From NCBI GenBank assembly GCA_004362315.1, contig SNWL01000003.1:1860001-1924000 (forward strand): a stretch of 64,000 nt of DNA, read 5' to 3'. This DNA comes from Mycobacterium sp. BK086 (GTDB lineage: Bacteria; Actinomycetota; Actinomycetes; Mycobacteriales; Mycobacteriaceae). Positions 46,691 to 57,600 of the stretch are shown here, piece after piece. Position 1 is the stretch's first letter. The number at the start of each line of letters is the position of its first letter. The notes beneath the pieces were generated by a model that saw only the letters and a program-made list of their open reading frames with translations, did no database searches and was not told where the DNA came from. The position numbers and the translations under genes are program-made.

Positions 46691-47287
46691 ATGGATGCGC
46701 GGTCGCGGATGGAAAAAGCGCAGGCGGCCGGCCTGATCGTGGCGGGCGAGCCGCTGGCCATTGACCTGGCCGACACGATCATCACGAGCACCGATCCGGC
46801 TACCGACCTACTGCCCGATGAAGCGACCTGCCGGCTGTGGTGGGGCCTGCAACAAGACCGGCTCCCCGACGAGGCGGCCACGCCGACGCTGGCCGTCACC
46901 GTCGAACTCCGAAGTGCGGTGCGCGAACTCCTCGATGCGCAGGTCGCCGTGACCGTGCCCGATCCGGCGGCGGTCGCCTACGTCAACGAGGTCGCCGCCA
47001 GGGTGAGCGCCACCCGGCGTCTCGAGCACACCCGGAGCGGCTGGACGACAGTCACCGCTCACCACGCGACCGCCAACCGCCGCTACGACATCGCGCTCGG
47101 CGCCGTCACCGACAGCCTGATGGATCTCCTCACCGGGCCGGCACATGACCGGCTGCGTCGGTGCCAAAATCCGGTCTGCAGCATGCTTTTCGTCGCCTCC
47201 GACGCCCGCCGCAGATTCTGCACCCAGAACATCTGCGCCAACCGAACGCGGGTGGCACGCCACTACCAGCGCCACCACCGGGGTTAA
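46691..47287 (+). CDS. ABATE/CGNR zinc-finger domain regulator
   Basis: A 198-aa protein with the CGNR zinc finger at its end: RRCQNPVCSMLFVASDARRRFC, given in part by its Cys pattern, then ICANRTRVARHYQR. The N-terminal helical (ABATE) part probably binds a ligand. It likely controls the divergent DinB-like gene. Family members are presumed stress-related transcription factors. Confidence 0.88.
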   Translation: MDARSRMEKAQAAGLIVAGEPLAIDLADTIITSTDPATDLLPDEATCRLWWGLQQDRLPDEAATPTLAVTVELRSAVRELLDAQVAVTVPDPAAVAYVNEVAARVSATRRLEHTRSGWTTVTAHHATANRRYDIALGAVTDSLMDLLTGPAHDRLRRCQNPVCSMLFVASDARRRFCTQNICANRTRVARHYQRHHRG

Positions 47288-47327
47288 TTCGCTTTCCCAG
47301 TCACGATCGACTGTGGTCCGATTGGGC

Positions 47328-47972
47328 ATGGCGCATATCTGGCCGCTGTTCGATCTGCAGGTGGTGACACCGCGGGTCGTGCTGCGCTATGTCGACGACG
47401 AGCTGGGCGTGCAGCTGGCGACGTTGGCGGCCAAGGGTATTCACGACCCGGCGACCATGCCGTTCAGTGAGCCGTGGACGGACGTGCCCTCCCCACAGCT
47501 GGAGCGCAACAGCCTGCAGTACTACTGGCGCAACCGCGCCGAGGCCTCGCCCGCGCGGTGGAACCTGAACTTGGCGGTGTTGGTCGACGACGCGGTGGTG
47601 GGCATGTGTTCGGTTCACGCCGAGGACTTTCCGCGCAACCGGAGCCTGACCACCGGCTCGTGGCTGGGCCTCGCACACCAGGGGCACGGGCTTGGCAAGG
47701 AACTCCGGCAGGCCGCCCTGCACCTGATCTTTGCGGGCTTCGACGCCGATGTCGCGATCACCCGGGCCTGGCATGACAACGCCGCGTCACTGGCGGTCAC
47801 GCGCTCGCTGCCCTATGTCGAGACGGGCACCACCGTCGAGGACCGACGCGACCGCCCCGACACCATGGTCGGATTCGCCATGACGCCGGGGCGGTGGGCC
47901 ACGATCCGACGCGACGACATTCGTCTGGTCGGCGTCGAGGCCGTTCGCGGGTTGCTCGAAACTCAGCGGTAG
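47328..47972 (+). CDS. GNAT N-acetyltransferase (RimJ/RimL-like)
   Basis: A 214-aa GNAT: LQVVTPRVVLRYVDDELG, SWLGLAHQGHGLGKELRQAAL (the acetyl-CoA loop) and ITRAWHDNAASLAVTRSL. The substrate is unknown. The ATG at 47328 gives the family N-terminus. It converges with the alcohol dehydrogenase gene, overlapping by 10 bases. Confidence 0.87.
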   Translation: MAHIWPLFDLQVVTPRVVLRYVDDELGVQLATLAAKGIHDPATMPFSEPWTDVPSPQLERNSLQYYWRNRAEASPARWNLNLAVLVDDAVVGMCSVHAEDFPRNRSLTTGSWLGLAHQGHGLGKELRQAALHLIFAGFDADVAITRAWHDNAASLAVTRSLPYVETGTTVEDRRDRPDTMVGFAMTPGRWATIRRDDIRLVGVEAVRGLLETQR

Positions 47973-49024
47973 TCGATGACGACGCGGCCGTCGATCTGGC
48001 CACGCTCCATCCGACCGAACACCTCGTTGATGTCATCGAGCGTGGCCGCTTCGACGGTGGGATGGATCAGGCCGCGCGCGTAGAAGTCCAGCGCCTCGGC
48101 CATGTCCTGGCGGGTGCCGACGATCGAACCGCGAATCGTCAAGCCCTTCAACACAATATCGAAGATCGGGGCCGGGAAGTCGCCGGGCGGCAGGCCGTTG
48201 AAGACGATGGTCCCGCCGCGCCGGGTCAGGCCGATCGCCTGGCCGAACGCCTGCGGATGCACCGCGGTCACCAATACCCCGTGCACGCCGCCGGTGGCCT
48301 TCTGCACCTCCTCGACGACATCGGAGGTCTTGGCGTTCACGGTGACCTCCGCGCCGAGCCGGGCGGCCAGCGCCAGTTTGGCGTCGTCGATGTCGACCGC
48401 CACCACCCGCAGTCCCATCGCGCGGGCGTACTGCACGGCGATGTGGCCCAAGCCGCCGATCCCGGAGATCGCCACCCATTGGCCGGGGCGGGTGTCGGTG
48501 ACCTTGAGGCCCTTGTAGACCGTGACGCCGGCGCACAGGATCGGTGCGACTTCGAGCGGGTCGACGCCGTCCGGAATCCGCGCGGCGTAGGCCGCATTCA
48601 CCAGCATGTAGGTGCCGAAGCTGCCGTTGACGCTGTAGCCGCCGTTCTGCTGGCTCTCGCACAGCGTTTCCCAGCCGGTGCGGCAGTATTCGCAGCTGCC
48701 GCAAGCCGACCACAGCCACGCATTGCCGACCTTGTCGCCGAGCTTGAGGTCGGTGACACCCTCGCCGAGTGCGACGACGGTGCCGTAGCCCTCATGGCCC
48801 GGAATGAACGGCGGTGCCGGCTTGACGGGCCAATCACCATGGGCGGCATGCAGATCGGTGTGGCAGACCCCCGAGGTCTCCAGCTTGACCAGCGCCTCCC
48901 CGTGACCGGGGGTCGGTAGATCGAGGTCGGCGACCTGCAGGGGTGCACCGAATTCGGTGACGACGGCAGCGCGCATGGTGTCGGTGTCGGTCGAGGCGGC
49001 GCGTGCGCCCAGTGTCTGAGTCAT
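47963..49024 (-). CDS. Zinc-dependent alcohol dehydrogenase (AdhP type)
   Basis: A 353-aa MDR enzyme. The catalytic Zn is held by CHTDLHAAHGDW and GHEGYGTVV; CGSCEYCRTGWETLC is the structural Zn lobe; GIGGLGHIAVQYA binds NAD. It oxidises a primary alcohol. Start at ATG 49024 after GAAAGGA. Downstream of the aldehyde dehydrogenase in one unit, it would supply its aldehyde. Confidence 0.93.
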   Translation of the reverse strand: MTQTLGARAASTDTDTMRAAVVTEFGAPLQVADLDLPTPGHGEALVKLETSGVCHTDLHAAHGDWPVKPAPPFIPGHEGYGTVVALGEGVTDLKLGDKVGNAWLWSACGSCEYCRTGWETLCESQQNGGYSVNGSFGTYMLVNAAYAARIPDGVDPLEVAPILCAGVTVYKGLKVTDTRPGQWVAISGIGGLGHIAVQYARAMGLRVVAVDIDDAKLALAARLGAEVTVNAKTSDVVEEVQKATGGVHGVLVTAVHPQAFGQAIGLTRRGGTIVFNGLPPGDFPAPIFDIVLKGLTIRGSIVGTRQDMAEALDFYARGLIHPTVEAATLDDINEVFGRMERGQIDGRVVIDYR

Positions 49025-49048
49025 GATGAATTCCTTTCGAGTTGTGGT

Positions 49049-49097
49049 GATTTCGGCGCGGTTTCGTTCGCTGAGCGGCGGTTAGCGCGCCGAAATC
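49049..49097 (-). promoter_or_regulatory. 12-bp inverted repeat between aldehyde and alcohol dehydrogenase genes
   Basis: GATTTCGGCGCG (49049-49060) and CGCGCCGAAATC (49086-49097) are perfect complements with a 25-base loop. The stem sits seven bases after the aldehyde dehydrogenase stop and ends about 12 bases from the adh ribosome site. It may be an attenuator, processing site or terminator. Confidence 0.65.
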
Positions 49098-49103
49098 GCG
49101 GGA

Positions 49104-50627
<1,524 letters not shown>

Positions 50628-50694
50628 GGCGTTCTCCTGCCTGTTCAAGACGACGAAATGTGTCGGTCGTCACTGAAACTAGGCAGTGCGGGGT

Positions 50695-50728
50695 TGCAGC
50701 ACGGTTGCACGAAACAGTGCACGCTGCA
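50695..50728 (-). promoter_or_regulatory. Nested inverted repeats upstream of the aldehyde dehydrogenase
   Basis: TGCAGC (50695-50700)/GCTGCA (50723-50728) enclose TGCAC (50706-50710)/GTGCA (50717-50721). Lying 70-100 bases before the aldehyde dehydrogenase start and just past the regulator stop, it could be the regulator's operator or its terminator. Confidence 0.45.
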
Positions 50729-50737
50729 GCCCTGGAA

Positions 50738-52033
50738 TCAGGCCAGGTCGAAGTCCAGTCCGGCCAGCTTGCCGCGGGCTTGGGCCTGCTGCACCGAGCC
50801 CGGCAGGGTGCCGTCGTGCAGCGCCCGCCAGCCGTCGCGGTCGTCGCGCCCGTCGGGGCTGTCCAGCCAGCGGCGCAGCACCGCCGGGTCGCCGGTGGAC
50901 AGTACCGCTCCCCGCAGCGTCATCGTGAGCTCGGTGCGCAGTCGCCCGACGGCTGGTGAGATCGACTGCGGCAGAAGCGGTCCCGGATAGCGGTCGAGTG
51001 CAGCGGTGACGTCGCCGGCGTCGAGTGCCTCGTACACCTCGCCGATGTCGGTGGTGATGGGCACCAGCAACCGGTAGGGCCGCGAGTCGATGGCCTCGGC
51101 GCCGACGACCTTACGCAGCCGCGACATCTCGGCGCGCACGGTCACCACGTCGAGGTCCTTGTCGTCGAGCAGCATCGCCAGGTGATCGGCGCTCAATCCT
51201 TCTGGATGGCGGCTGAGCAGCACCAGGATGTCGGCGTGCCTGCCGGTCAACGTGGTGGACCGCAGATGCCCGAACTCGTCGGTGACCAGCCAGCGCGGGC
51301 GTTCGGATCCCAGCACCGCCAGCCGCGGGCGGCGCGGTGCGGTCTCGATCGCCGATCCGGTCAGCCGCAGCAGCGCCAGGTGGCTTTCGACGGCGACGAC
51401 GGTGGCGCGGACCAGGGCCAGTGCCTGCGGGCTGGCCACCCGTGACCCGCCGGTGAGGTCCAGAGCGCCGAGCAGCGCGCCGGTGCCCGGGTCGTGCACG
51501 GGCACCGCGGTGCAGCTCCACGGCTGCACCACCCGAGAGAAGTGTTCGGAGCCGAGAATCTGCAGCTCAGCGTCCACAGCCAGGGCGGTGCCAGGGGCAT
51601 TGGTGCCGGCGCCGCGCTCACTCCAGTCCGCACCGGGGACGAAGTTCATCGCCTCCGCGCGCCGGCAGGCGCTGCGGTCGCCTTCCACCCAGAGCAGGGT
51701 TCCGTCGGCGCCGGTCACCGCGACTACGACGCCGGTGCCGGCCGCGTCGTCGACGAGCAGGCGCCGGATCACCGGCAGGGCCGGCGCCAGTGGATGGGTC
51801 TCGCGCAGCCGGGCCAGTTCCTCCCCCACCGGCGAGGGTTGTGCGGCGCCGTCGGGGTCGACGCCTTTGGCGAGGCTGCGTTGCCAGCTCTTGGCGACCA
51901 CCGGCCGCAGCGCGCTGGATTCCAGATACGAGGCGTCGACTTCGCCGGCGACGAAGAGCTCGTGGACCGCGCGCAGCAGAGCAGACGGCCGAGGGCCACT
52001 GGCCCCGGGTCGCGTTGTTCTGGATGTGCCCAT
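50738..52033 (-). CDS. GAF-domain transcriptional regulator (AcoR N-terminal-like)
   Basis: A 431-aa protein. The N-terminal half resembles the GAF sensor of AcoR-type activators (SWQRSLAKGVDP, GADWSERGAGTNAPGTAL, RVVQPWSCTAVPVHDP). No sigma-54 ATPase domain follows; instead a winged-helix-like region lies near RHADILVLLSRHPEGLSADHL. This form accompanies aldehyde dehydrogenases in actinobacteria. It probably senses the alcohol/aldehyde and controls the downstream genes. Confidence 0.85.
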   Translation of the reverse strand: MGTSRTTRPGASGPRPSALLRAVHELFVAGEVDASYLESSALRPVVAKSWQRSLAKGVDPDGAAQPSPVGEELARLRETHPLAPALPVIRRLLVDDAAGTGVVVAVTGADGTLLWVEGDRSACRRAEAMNFVPGADWSERGAGTNAPGTALAVDAELQILGSEHFSRVVQPWSCTAVPVHDPGTGALLGALDLTGGSRVASPQALALVRATVVAVESHLALLRLTGSAIETAPRRPRLAVLGSERPRWLVTDEFGHLRSTTLTGRHADILVLLSRHPEGLSADHLAMLLDDKDLDVVTVRAEMSRLRKVVGAEAIDSRPYRLLVPITTDIGEVYEALDAGDVTAALDRYPGPLLPQSISPAVGRLRTELTMTLRGAVLSTGDPAVLRRWLDSPDGRDDRDGWRALHDGTLPGSVQQAQARGKLAGLDFDLA

Positions 52034-52127
52034 CGGCGTTCACACTCCTCGCGCGGTCACGTCGACCGGCGCGTGTGCGGTCACGATACGCCAGATTCGG
52101 CGCACAATGCCGCCATCGGTGAGAGTG

Positions 52128-52168
52128 CTGTGCGGCCCCGTTGGCTCTCCTCCGCGGGGGCCGCACAG
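52128..52168 (-). terminator. Terminator after esxT
   Basis: CTGTGCGGCCCC (52128-52139) pairs perfectly with GGGGCCGCACAG (52157-52168) over a 17-base loop, 19 bases past the esxT stop. It ends the ESX-4 leftward unit and separates it from the dehydrogenase block. Confidence 0.8.
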
Positions 52169-52186
52169 ACTCTGGGGGCTCGGGGG

Positions 52187-52480
52187 TCAGCCCCACATCC
52201 CAGCGGCGCGGCGATCGGCATCGGCGACGTCGGCCACCCCGTCGCGCACAGCGGCGCCAAGTCTCACGAGGATGTCGTGCAGCGCAGAGGCCGCCTGCTG
52301 CCAACTCGCCTGCTCGGCTTGGTAGGCGGCCGCGGCGTCGCGCGTCCATACCTGTTGCAGCGGTGCGATCTGCCGGCTCAGATCGTCGAGTGCGGCGCCG
52401 AGCCGGGTTGACGTGCCGTGGATGTCCGCGAGCACCGCCGCGTCGATCTCGGCGAAATCGTAGGAGAGGATGGGGTCCAC
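52187..52480 (-). CDS. esxT: ESX-4 WXG100 protein EsxT
   Basis: A 97-aa WXG100-fold protein: LSYDFAEIDAAVLADIHG, then IAPLQQVWTRDAAAAYQAEQ where W-T-R replaces W-x-G. It closely resembles M. tuberculosis EsxT as I recall. It would pair with EsxU as the ESX-4 substrate. No YxxxD/E motif is seen. Fifteen bases separate it from esxU. Confidence 0.88.
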   Translation of the reverse strand: MDPILSYDFAEIDAAVLADIHGTSTRLGAALDDLSRQIAPLQQVWTRDAAAAYQAEQASWQQAASALHDILVRLGAAVRDGVADVADADRRAAGMWG

Positions 52481-52495
52481 TTTCGTGCTCCTTGG

Positions 52496-52804
52496 CTAGA
52501 GGCCTGCGGTGACGTCGGCGATCCGCTGCGCATGCGCCTGCGCTGCCTCACGCAGTTCGTGTTCGTTGTTGCGGATCGTGTCGGCGATCCCGGCCAGCGC
52601 ATGGGACAGCCTGGTGGACTCGGTGTTCCAGTGCGCGACAACGGTCTTGAACCGTGCTGCCGCCAGCCCACCCCACACCGTGGGTGGTACCGATTCCATT
52701 CGGGTGATGAACCCCTGCAGCAGAACCCGGATCTCGTCATTGCGGGTGTCTGCGGCCGCGGCGGCGGTACGCATGAGGTCGAAGTCGGTACTCAGTGTCG
52801 TCAC
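52496..52804 (-). CDS. esxU: ESX-4 WXG100 protein EsxU
   Basis: A 102-aa WXG100 protein with [22 protein letters not shown], a W-x-G bend, and flanking helices. Pairs with EsxT. GTG start at 52804 ([11 protein letters not shown]). First secreted-substrate gene after the Rv3446c-like gene. Confidence 0.9.
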   Translation of the reverse strand: MTTLSTDFDLMRTAAAAADTRNDEIRVLLQGFITRMESVPPTVWGGLAAARFKTVVAHWNTESTRLSHALAGIADTIRNNEHELREAAQAHAQRIADVTAGL

Positions 52805-52853
52805 GGGTTCATCCTTACGGTTGAGTTATGCACGCTGACAAAGGATTCGACGT

Positions 52854-54014
52854 TCACCGGCGCCCATCGGTTCCCACCAATTCATGTGCCGACTCGATTG
52901 CCTTCTCACATGCCTGCGCGACGGTGTCCTCGCGACCAGGTGCGCTCTGGCATCCGACACTGATCCGCGTCGCGCCATCGAGCACCACCGTCCAGCGGAT
53001 ATCGCGGCCGACTCGGACTTCCCGGTAGGTGACGGCGGGACGCCCGCCGCGATGGGCGGCCGGATCGAAGTCGACGAACACGCCGCTGGGCTGCTCGGCG
53101 ACAGCCAGTCGCAGGACCTGCGCGGTCCGCTCCAATACTTCACCGGGAGAATAGGATTGGGTGACATGCAGAGCGACTGCGGGCTCGGTGGGCGAGTTCA
53201 CCTGGATGCGCCGCGATCCCGGTCCGGCAGTGATCCGGGTGACCGCCCACTGGGCGGGAATGTGCACACTGATACGACCTTCGACGATGCTGACGGTGTC
53301 GGCGACGAGCACCGGATCGCCGGCCCGGCCCGCATTCAGTCCGATGGCGCAGACAGTCAGGACCACCGAGGCGCCCACGAACACCGGGCCGCGCCAGTGC
53401 CGCCCAGTCACCAACGGCGGAGGCTCGACCGCCGACGTCGGTACGTCGCGAACTCCGGCGCGCCGCGCGGTCGTCCCGCGCTCGTTCAGAGCTGTGAGCA
53501 GGCGGCGGGCATAGTCCGACCCACCGGCCACCCCCGGCGGGGCGTCGACGAGAATTGCCCTCGCGGAATCATTCTCGATGACGTGAGCAGTCTGCATCGG
53601 GTCCGCCGTGCGGTCCAGCACCACCGGCGCTTCGGTCGGCTTACTGATCGCGACAACGTCGTCGGCGATCTCGACGACAGTGACCGGGCCACCGTCGGCG
53701 ATCACAGCCGATCTGGACAACGCACGGACGTCGGTCGCGACAGTCGCCGCGGCATCGACAACGCGCCGCACACGACCCGGCGACCACCACGACGGATACA
53801 CGACGGTCACCGACGGGCAGCGTGGCTCGACGATCGCCGCGATGACCCGCTGCCACAGATCGGCCACGGCGACCGGGCACTCGCGGAACAGCACCGTCGT
53901 ATCGTCGATGCCGGCCAATGCCGCAGTCACCATCTCCGGGTCGGCTTCCCCAGCACCCCGAGGCGACAGCGACGTCACGAACGCGGGCCCGACCTCCAGC
54001 ACAATGCCATTCAC
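52854..54014 (-). CDS. Type VII secretion-associated protein, Rv3446c family
   Basis: A 386-aa protein. An N-terminal cytosolic ATPase-like or actin-like region is followed by one membrane segment (PVFVGASVVLTVCAIGLNA, near residue 235) and an exported C-terminal domain with VHIPAQWAVTRITAGPGSRR. It matches the Rv3446c family at this locus. The GTG at 54014 overlaps the eccC4 stop (GTGA); a GTG at 54023 is possible. Confidence 0.85.
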   Translation of the reverse strand: MNGIVLEVGPAFVTSLSPRGAGEADPEMVTAALAGIDDTTVLFRECPVAVADLWQRVIAAIVEPRCPSVTVVYPSWWSPGRVRRVVDAAATVATDVRALSRSAVIADGGPVTVVEIADDVVAISKPTEAPVVLDRTADPMQTAHVIENDSARAILVDAPPGVAGGSDYARRLLTALNERGTTARRAGVRDVPTSAVEPPPLVTGRHWRGPVFVGASVVLTVCAIGLNAGRAGDPVLVADTVSIVEGRISVHIPAQWAVTRITAGPGSRRIQVNSPTEPAVALHVTQSYSPGEVLERTAQVLRLAVAEQPSGVFVDFDPAAHRGGRPAVTYREVRVGRDIRWTVVLDGATRISVGCQSAPGREDTVAQACEKAIESAHELVGTDGRR

Positions 54015-57000
54015 ATTGCACACCAGCCGATCTGAACCAGCTGTGCCGCCCCACGGGTAACCAGCAGTCCTCGCCCCGGAGGCTGCGCGGCCGCCCGATG
54101 GTGCCCGATCAGCACACCCTCCTCGGGGCTTCCGCTCATCAACAGTCCGGCACATCCACTGTCCCGTAACTGCGCCAGAACCGGATCGAACAACGCCCGC
54201 GCCGACCCCGCACACCGCCGAGCCACGATGAGGTGCAACCCGATATCGGCTGCGTGCGGCAGCAGAGGGAGCAGTGACGTCAGCGCATCCGGCGTCGTCG
54301 CGGAGACCACGTCGTAGTCATCGACCACCACGAACACGTCCGGGCCGGTCCACCACGATCTGGCCTTGAGCTGTCCGATCGGGGTGTCCTGTCCCGGCAG
54401 CCTGCCCTGCAACAACGAGACGAGGGCCGATAGCCGAGCAGTGAGGCTCGGTGCCGAGAACGCATAGCCGAATACGTGCGGAGACTCGGCGATACCGATC
54501 AGCCCGCGGCGGTAGTCGACCACGAACAACCAGGCCGGCCGAGTCGTTGCGCCCCGCCCGATTTCGCCGCACAACGCCCGCAGCGTCGCAGTCTTGCCGC
54601 ATTCCCCGTCGCCGAGGATCAACAGGTGTTGCTGCCTGGTGAAGTCGACACCAACCGGCTCGAGGCGGTCTTCGCCGAGGCCGAGCACCGTCCGCTGCGG
54701 ATCGTCGAGTGCGTGGTCGATAACGGCGGCGAGCTCGACGTGGCCGGGCAAGAGCCGGACCGGTGGGGTGCGCCATGAGTCTGAACGAGCCACTTCGACG
54801 CCCTCCGGGGTGGCGATCAGGAAGTGGTGACCCTCGCGGGTGATGCCCCGCCCAGGGCTGTCGATCGGCACGACCGCCGCCTGTTTGCGGTCGATGTCCG
54901 AGTCGACGGGATCACCCAGTCGCAGTTCGATTCTCGTACCGAGCTGATCTTTGAGGCCAGGCCGGACATCGGCCCACCGCCCCGCGGTGATGATCACGTG
55001 AACACCGAAGGACAAGCCCCGGGCGGCGAAGCCGGTGATCGTCGTCTCGAGATCGGGGAATTCCTCACGCACCGTCGACCAGCCGTCCACGACAAGAAAT
55101 ACGTCACCGTATTCGTCCGCTTCGCTGCGAGATTCACGCGTGGATAAGATCGCGCCGACGTGGCTGACGACGCGCCGCACCAGTTCTCTCTCCTGCCGGC
55201 TCGCCACCGATCCCACGTGCGGCACGGGCCGCAGCGCGTCGAGGGTACCCCCGCCGAAATCGAGGCAGTAGAACTGGACCCGGCGAGCTACGTGGCGGCT
55301 GGCCAGCGCGGTGATCAACGTGCGCACAGCTGTGGACTTGCCGCTTCGGGGTGCCCCCACGATCGCGACATTGCCGCCTGCCCCACCGAGCTCGACCACC
55401 ATCGGTGCCCGCCGCTGCTCGAATGGCAGATCGACCAGAGCGATGGCCGCATTCAACTCTGCCCCGGCGGTGTCCAGTTCCGAGAGGTGCGGGGAGCGTG
55501 TCAGCGGCGGCAACCACACCTGGTGGGCAGGGTTACCTTGACCCCGAGCCTGTTCGACGATCTGGGTGAACACGGTCGGCCCCCTGCCGCCACCGGTGAG
55601 CGGTTCCGGCGTCGGCATCGAGGTGAACAGTCGCACAGGTGGATTCGACGGCGCCGTCGCGACCGGTTGCCGCGTCCGAGCACCGAGGTAGGCGGCCTGG
55701 AAGCGGATCAGCCGGCCGTCGCCGGTGCGAAATAACGCGGGTCCCGGCGTCGAGGGCAGGTCGGCGGCATCAGGGACACCGAGAACAGCCCGAGATTCGG
55801 CGGCCGTCGAGGTCTTGAGGCAGATGCGGTAGGACAGGTGCGGCTCCAGGCCGCGTAGCCGGCCTTCGTCCAGCCGCTGGCTGGCCAGAAGTAGGTGCAC
55901 ACCCAGGGACCGCCCGACCCTCCCGATCATGGTGAACAGCTCCGCGAAATCCGGCTGGTGGGCCAGCAGTTCGGCGAATTCATCGACAACGATGAACAGT
56001 GTCGGTAAGACCGGAAGTGTGGGATCCGCTCCCCGCTGACGTTGATAGGAGCCGAGATTGATGGCGTTACCCGCCCGACGCAACAGGGCTTGGCGACGGT
56101 GAATCTCGCCACCGAGTGCCTCTTTCGCCCGAGCCACCAGGTGCGCTTCCTCGGCGAGATTGGTGATGACAGCGGCGACGTGGGGCAAACCGTCCAGGCC
56201 GAGGAACGTTGCGCCACCTTTGAAGTCGATGAGCACCAGGTTGAGGTCGTCTGACGAATGCCTGGCGATCATTCCCGCGACGACCGTACGCAGGAGTTCC
56301 GACTTTCCCGACCCGGTGGCGCCGATGCACAACCCGTGCGGGCCATAACCGCCGGCGGCGGCCTCCTTGATGTCCAGTTCGACAAGGCCACCATCAGAAC
56401 CGGTACCGATCGGAACACGCAGCGGGGCAGAACTATCCAATTCCAATGCGGCACACCACCGCTGCAGATCGTCCGGTACGGAATCGCCCCGACGATAGGG
56501 AGCCAGCCTGCGTGCGCACATCTGCGCCTGCACCATCGTCACACCATCGGCGGTGGCGAACTGCTCGAGGTGATCGCCACTGCGCACCGACAGACGATCA
56601 CCGTCGACGTGCAACCGAAGTGCCTCATCGGTGCCCGCCCCGATGACGATGACCGTCAAACCGGGCCTGGCGAGATGCCGGGCATCGGCCCCGTCGGCGA
56701 TGACCACCAAGGCTTCACCCCGATGCGGAGCCACGTTGTGCGGCAACCACTTCAACCAGTCCCAGTGCTGCCGACGACCATCGCCCACCTCCGCGGCGAT
56801 GGCCACGACATCGGGGCCGTGCAGCGCAGCGAGCTGGCAGACCATGGCACGCACGAGGCTGCGCGCGCGCTCTTGGTCACCCTCCACCGCGAGCATCCCC
56901 ACCCCGCGCAGGGCAACCGCGACGGGAGCGTCGTCCACGGTGGAGTGGCACTGGACGAAGCGGCGCAACGCATCAGCGGCGACCGGGTCCAGATCGTCGA

Positions 57001-57508
57001 CCGGCCCGACCGCCGGAACCACAATGCGGCGTGCCAGCCCGAGCCGGCCGAGGCCAACCCGCACATGACAAAAGTCCGAATCGGCGCCGCCACGCTCCCA
57101 CATGCGCGGCCCGCCGATCAACGTCCACAACGACGCCGGAGCCGGATGCGCCCACAGCAGTGATGCGCGCTGACGTCGCGCCGTGTCGCACAACTGCTCG
57201 CTGAGCGAGCCAAGGCCGTCCAGGTAGCGCGTGCGCTGACGGTCGACGTTGCCGCCGGCCCGACGCGCCCCGAGGTGCATCGCCATGCCCACCGCCGATA
57301 CCAGCATCATCGCCGGAAGCATCAGAGCTGTCGGTCCGCGCGCGACCATCCCCGACGCCCACATCACGGCGCCGACAGCCACCATCGCGCCGATACCCAG
57401 AACGGGCACGAATCGGGATATCCCGCCGGTCGACGGGCGCGACGGCAGCGCGTTGACCAGGACATCGTCGGTCGGAAACTGCGGCGCCAGCCGGACGGGC
57501 CGATTCAT
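54011..57508 (-). CDS. eccC4: ESX-4 FtsK/SpoIIIE ATPase EccC4
   Basis: A 1165-aa protein with two N-terminal membrane segments (FVPVLGIGAMVAVGAVMWASG is the first) and three P-loop domains: GATGSGKSELLRT near residue 398, GAPRSGKSTAVRT near 719 and GDGECGKTATLRA near 969. The first Walker B is LVLIDFKGG. EccC drives substrate export. The third P-loop has Cys before GK-T, unusual. Start ATG 57508; it diverges from eccD4. Confidence 0.95.
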   Translation of the reverse strand: MNRPVRLAPQFPTDDVLVNALPSRPSTGGISRFVPVLGIGAMVAVGAVMWASGMVARGPTALMLPAMMLVSAVGMAMHLGARRAGGNVDRQRTRYLDGLGSLSEQLCDTARRQRASLLWAHPAPASLWTLIGGPRMWERGGADSDFCHVRVGLGRLGLARRIVVPAVGPVDDLDPVAADALRRFVQCHSTVDDAPVAVALRGVGMLAVEGDQERARSLVRAMVCQLAALHGPDVVAIAAEVGDGRRQHWDWLKWLPHNVAPHRGEALVVIADGADARHLARPGLTVIVIGAGTDEALRLHVDGDRLSVRSGDHLEQFATADGVTMVQAQMCARRLAPYRRGDSVPDDLQRWCAALELDSSAPLRVPIGTGSDGGLVELDIKEAAAGGYGPHGLCIGATGSGKSELLRTVVAGMIARHSSDDLNLVLIDFKGGATFLGLDGLPHVAAVITNLAEEAHLVARAKEALGGEIHRRQALLRRAGNAINLGSYQRQRGADPTLPVLPTLFIVVDEFAELLAHQPDFAELFTMIGRVGRSLGVHLLLASQRLDEGRLRGLEPHLSYRICLKTSTAAESRAVLGVPDAADLPSTPGPALFRTGDGRLIRFQAAYLGARTRQPVATAPSNPPVRLFTSMPTPEPLTGGGRGPTVFTQIVEQARGQGNPAHQVWLPPLTRSPHLSELDTAGAELNAAIALVDLPFEQRRAPMVVELGGAGGNVAIVGAPRSGKSTAVRTLITALASRHVARRVQFYCLDFGGGTLDALRPVPHVGSVASRQERELVRRVVSHVGAILSTRESRSEADEYGDVFLVVDGWSTVREEFPDLETTITGFAARGLSFGVHVIITAGRWADVRPGLKDQLGTRIELRLGDPVDSDIDRKQAAVVPIDSPGRGITREGHHFLIATPEGVEVARSDSWRTPPVRLLPGHVELAAVIDHALDDPQRTVLGLGEDRLEPVGVDFTRQQHLLILGDGECGKTATLRALCGEIGRGATTRPAWLFVVDYRRGLIGIAESPHVFGYAFSAPSLTARLSALVSLLQGRLPGQDTPIGQLKARSWWTGPDVFVVVDDYDVVSATTPDALTSLLPLLPHAADIGLHLIVARRCAGSARALFDPVLAQLRDSGCAGLLMSGSPEEGVLIGHHRAAAQPPGRGLLVTRGAAQLVQIGWCAM

Positions 57509-57600
57509 GCAGGGACGGTAGACAGCGCCCCGGCCGGTCGGCAATTCACCTGTGGACAACGGAGTTCGGCGGCCGCGCGGTCTGGCTAGCGTGCGCTGTC

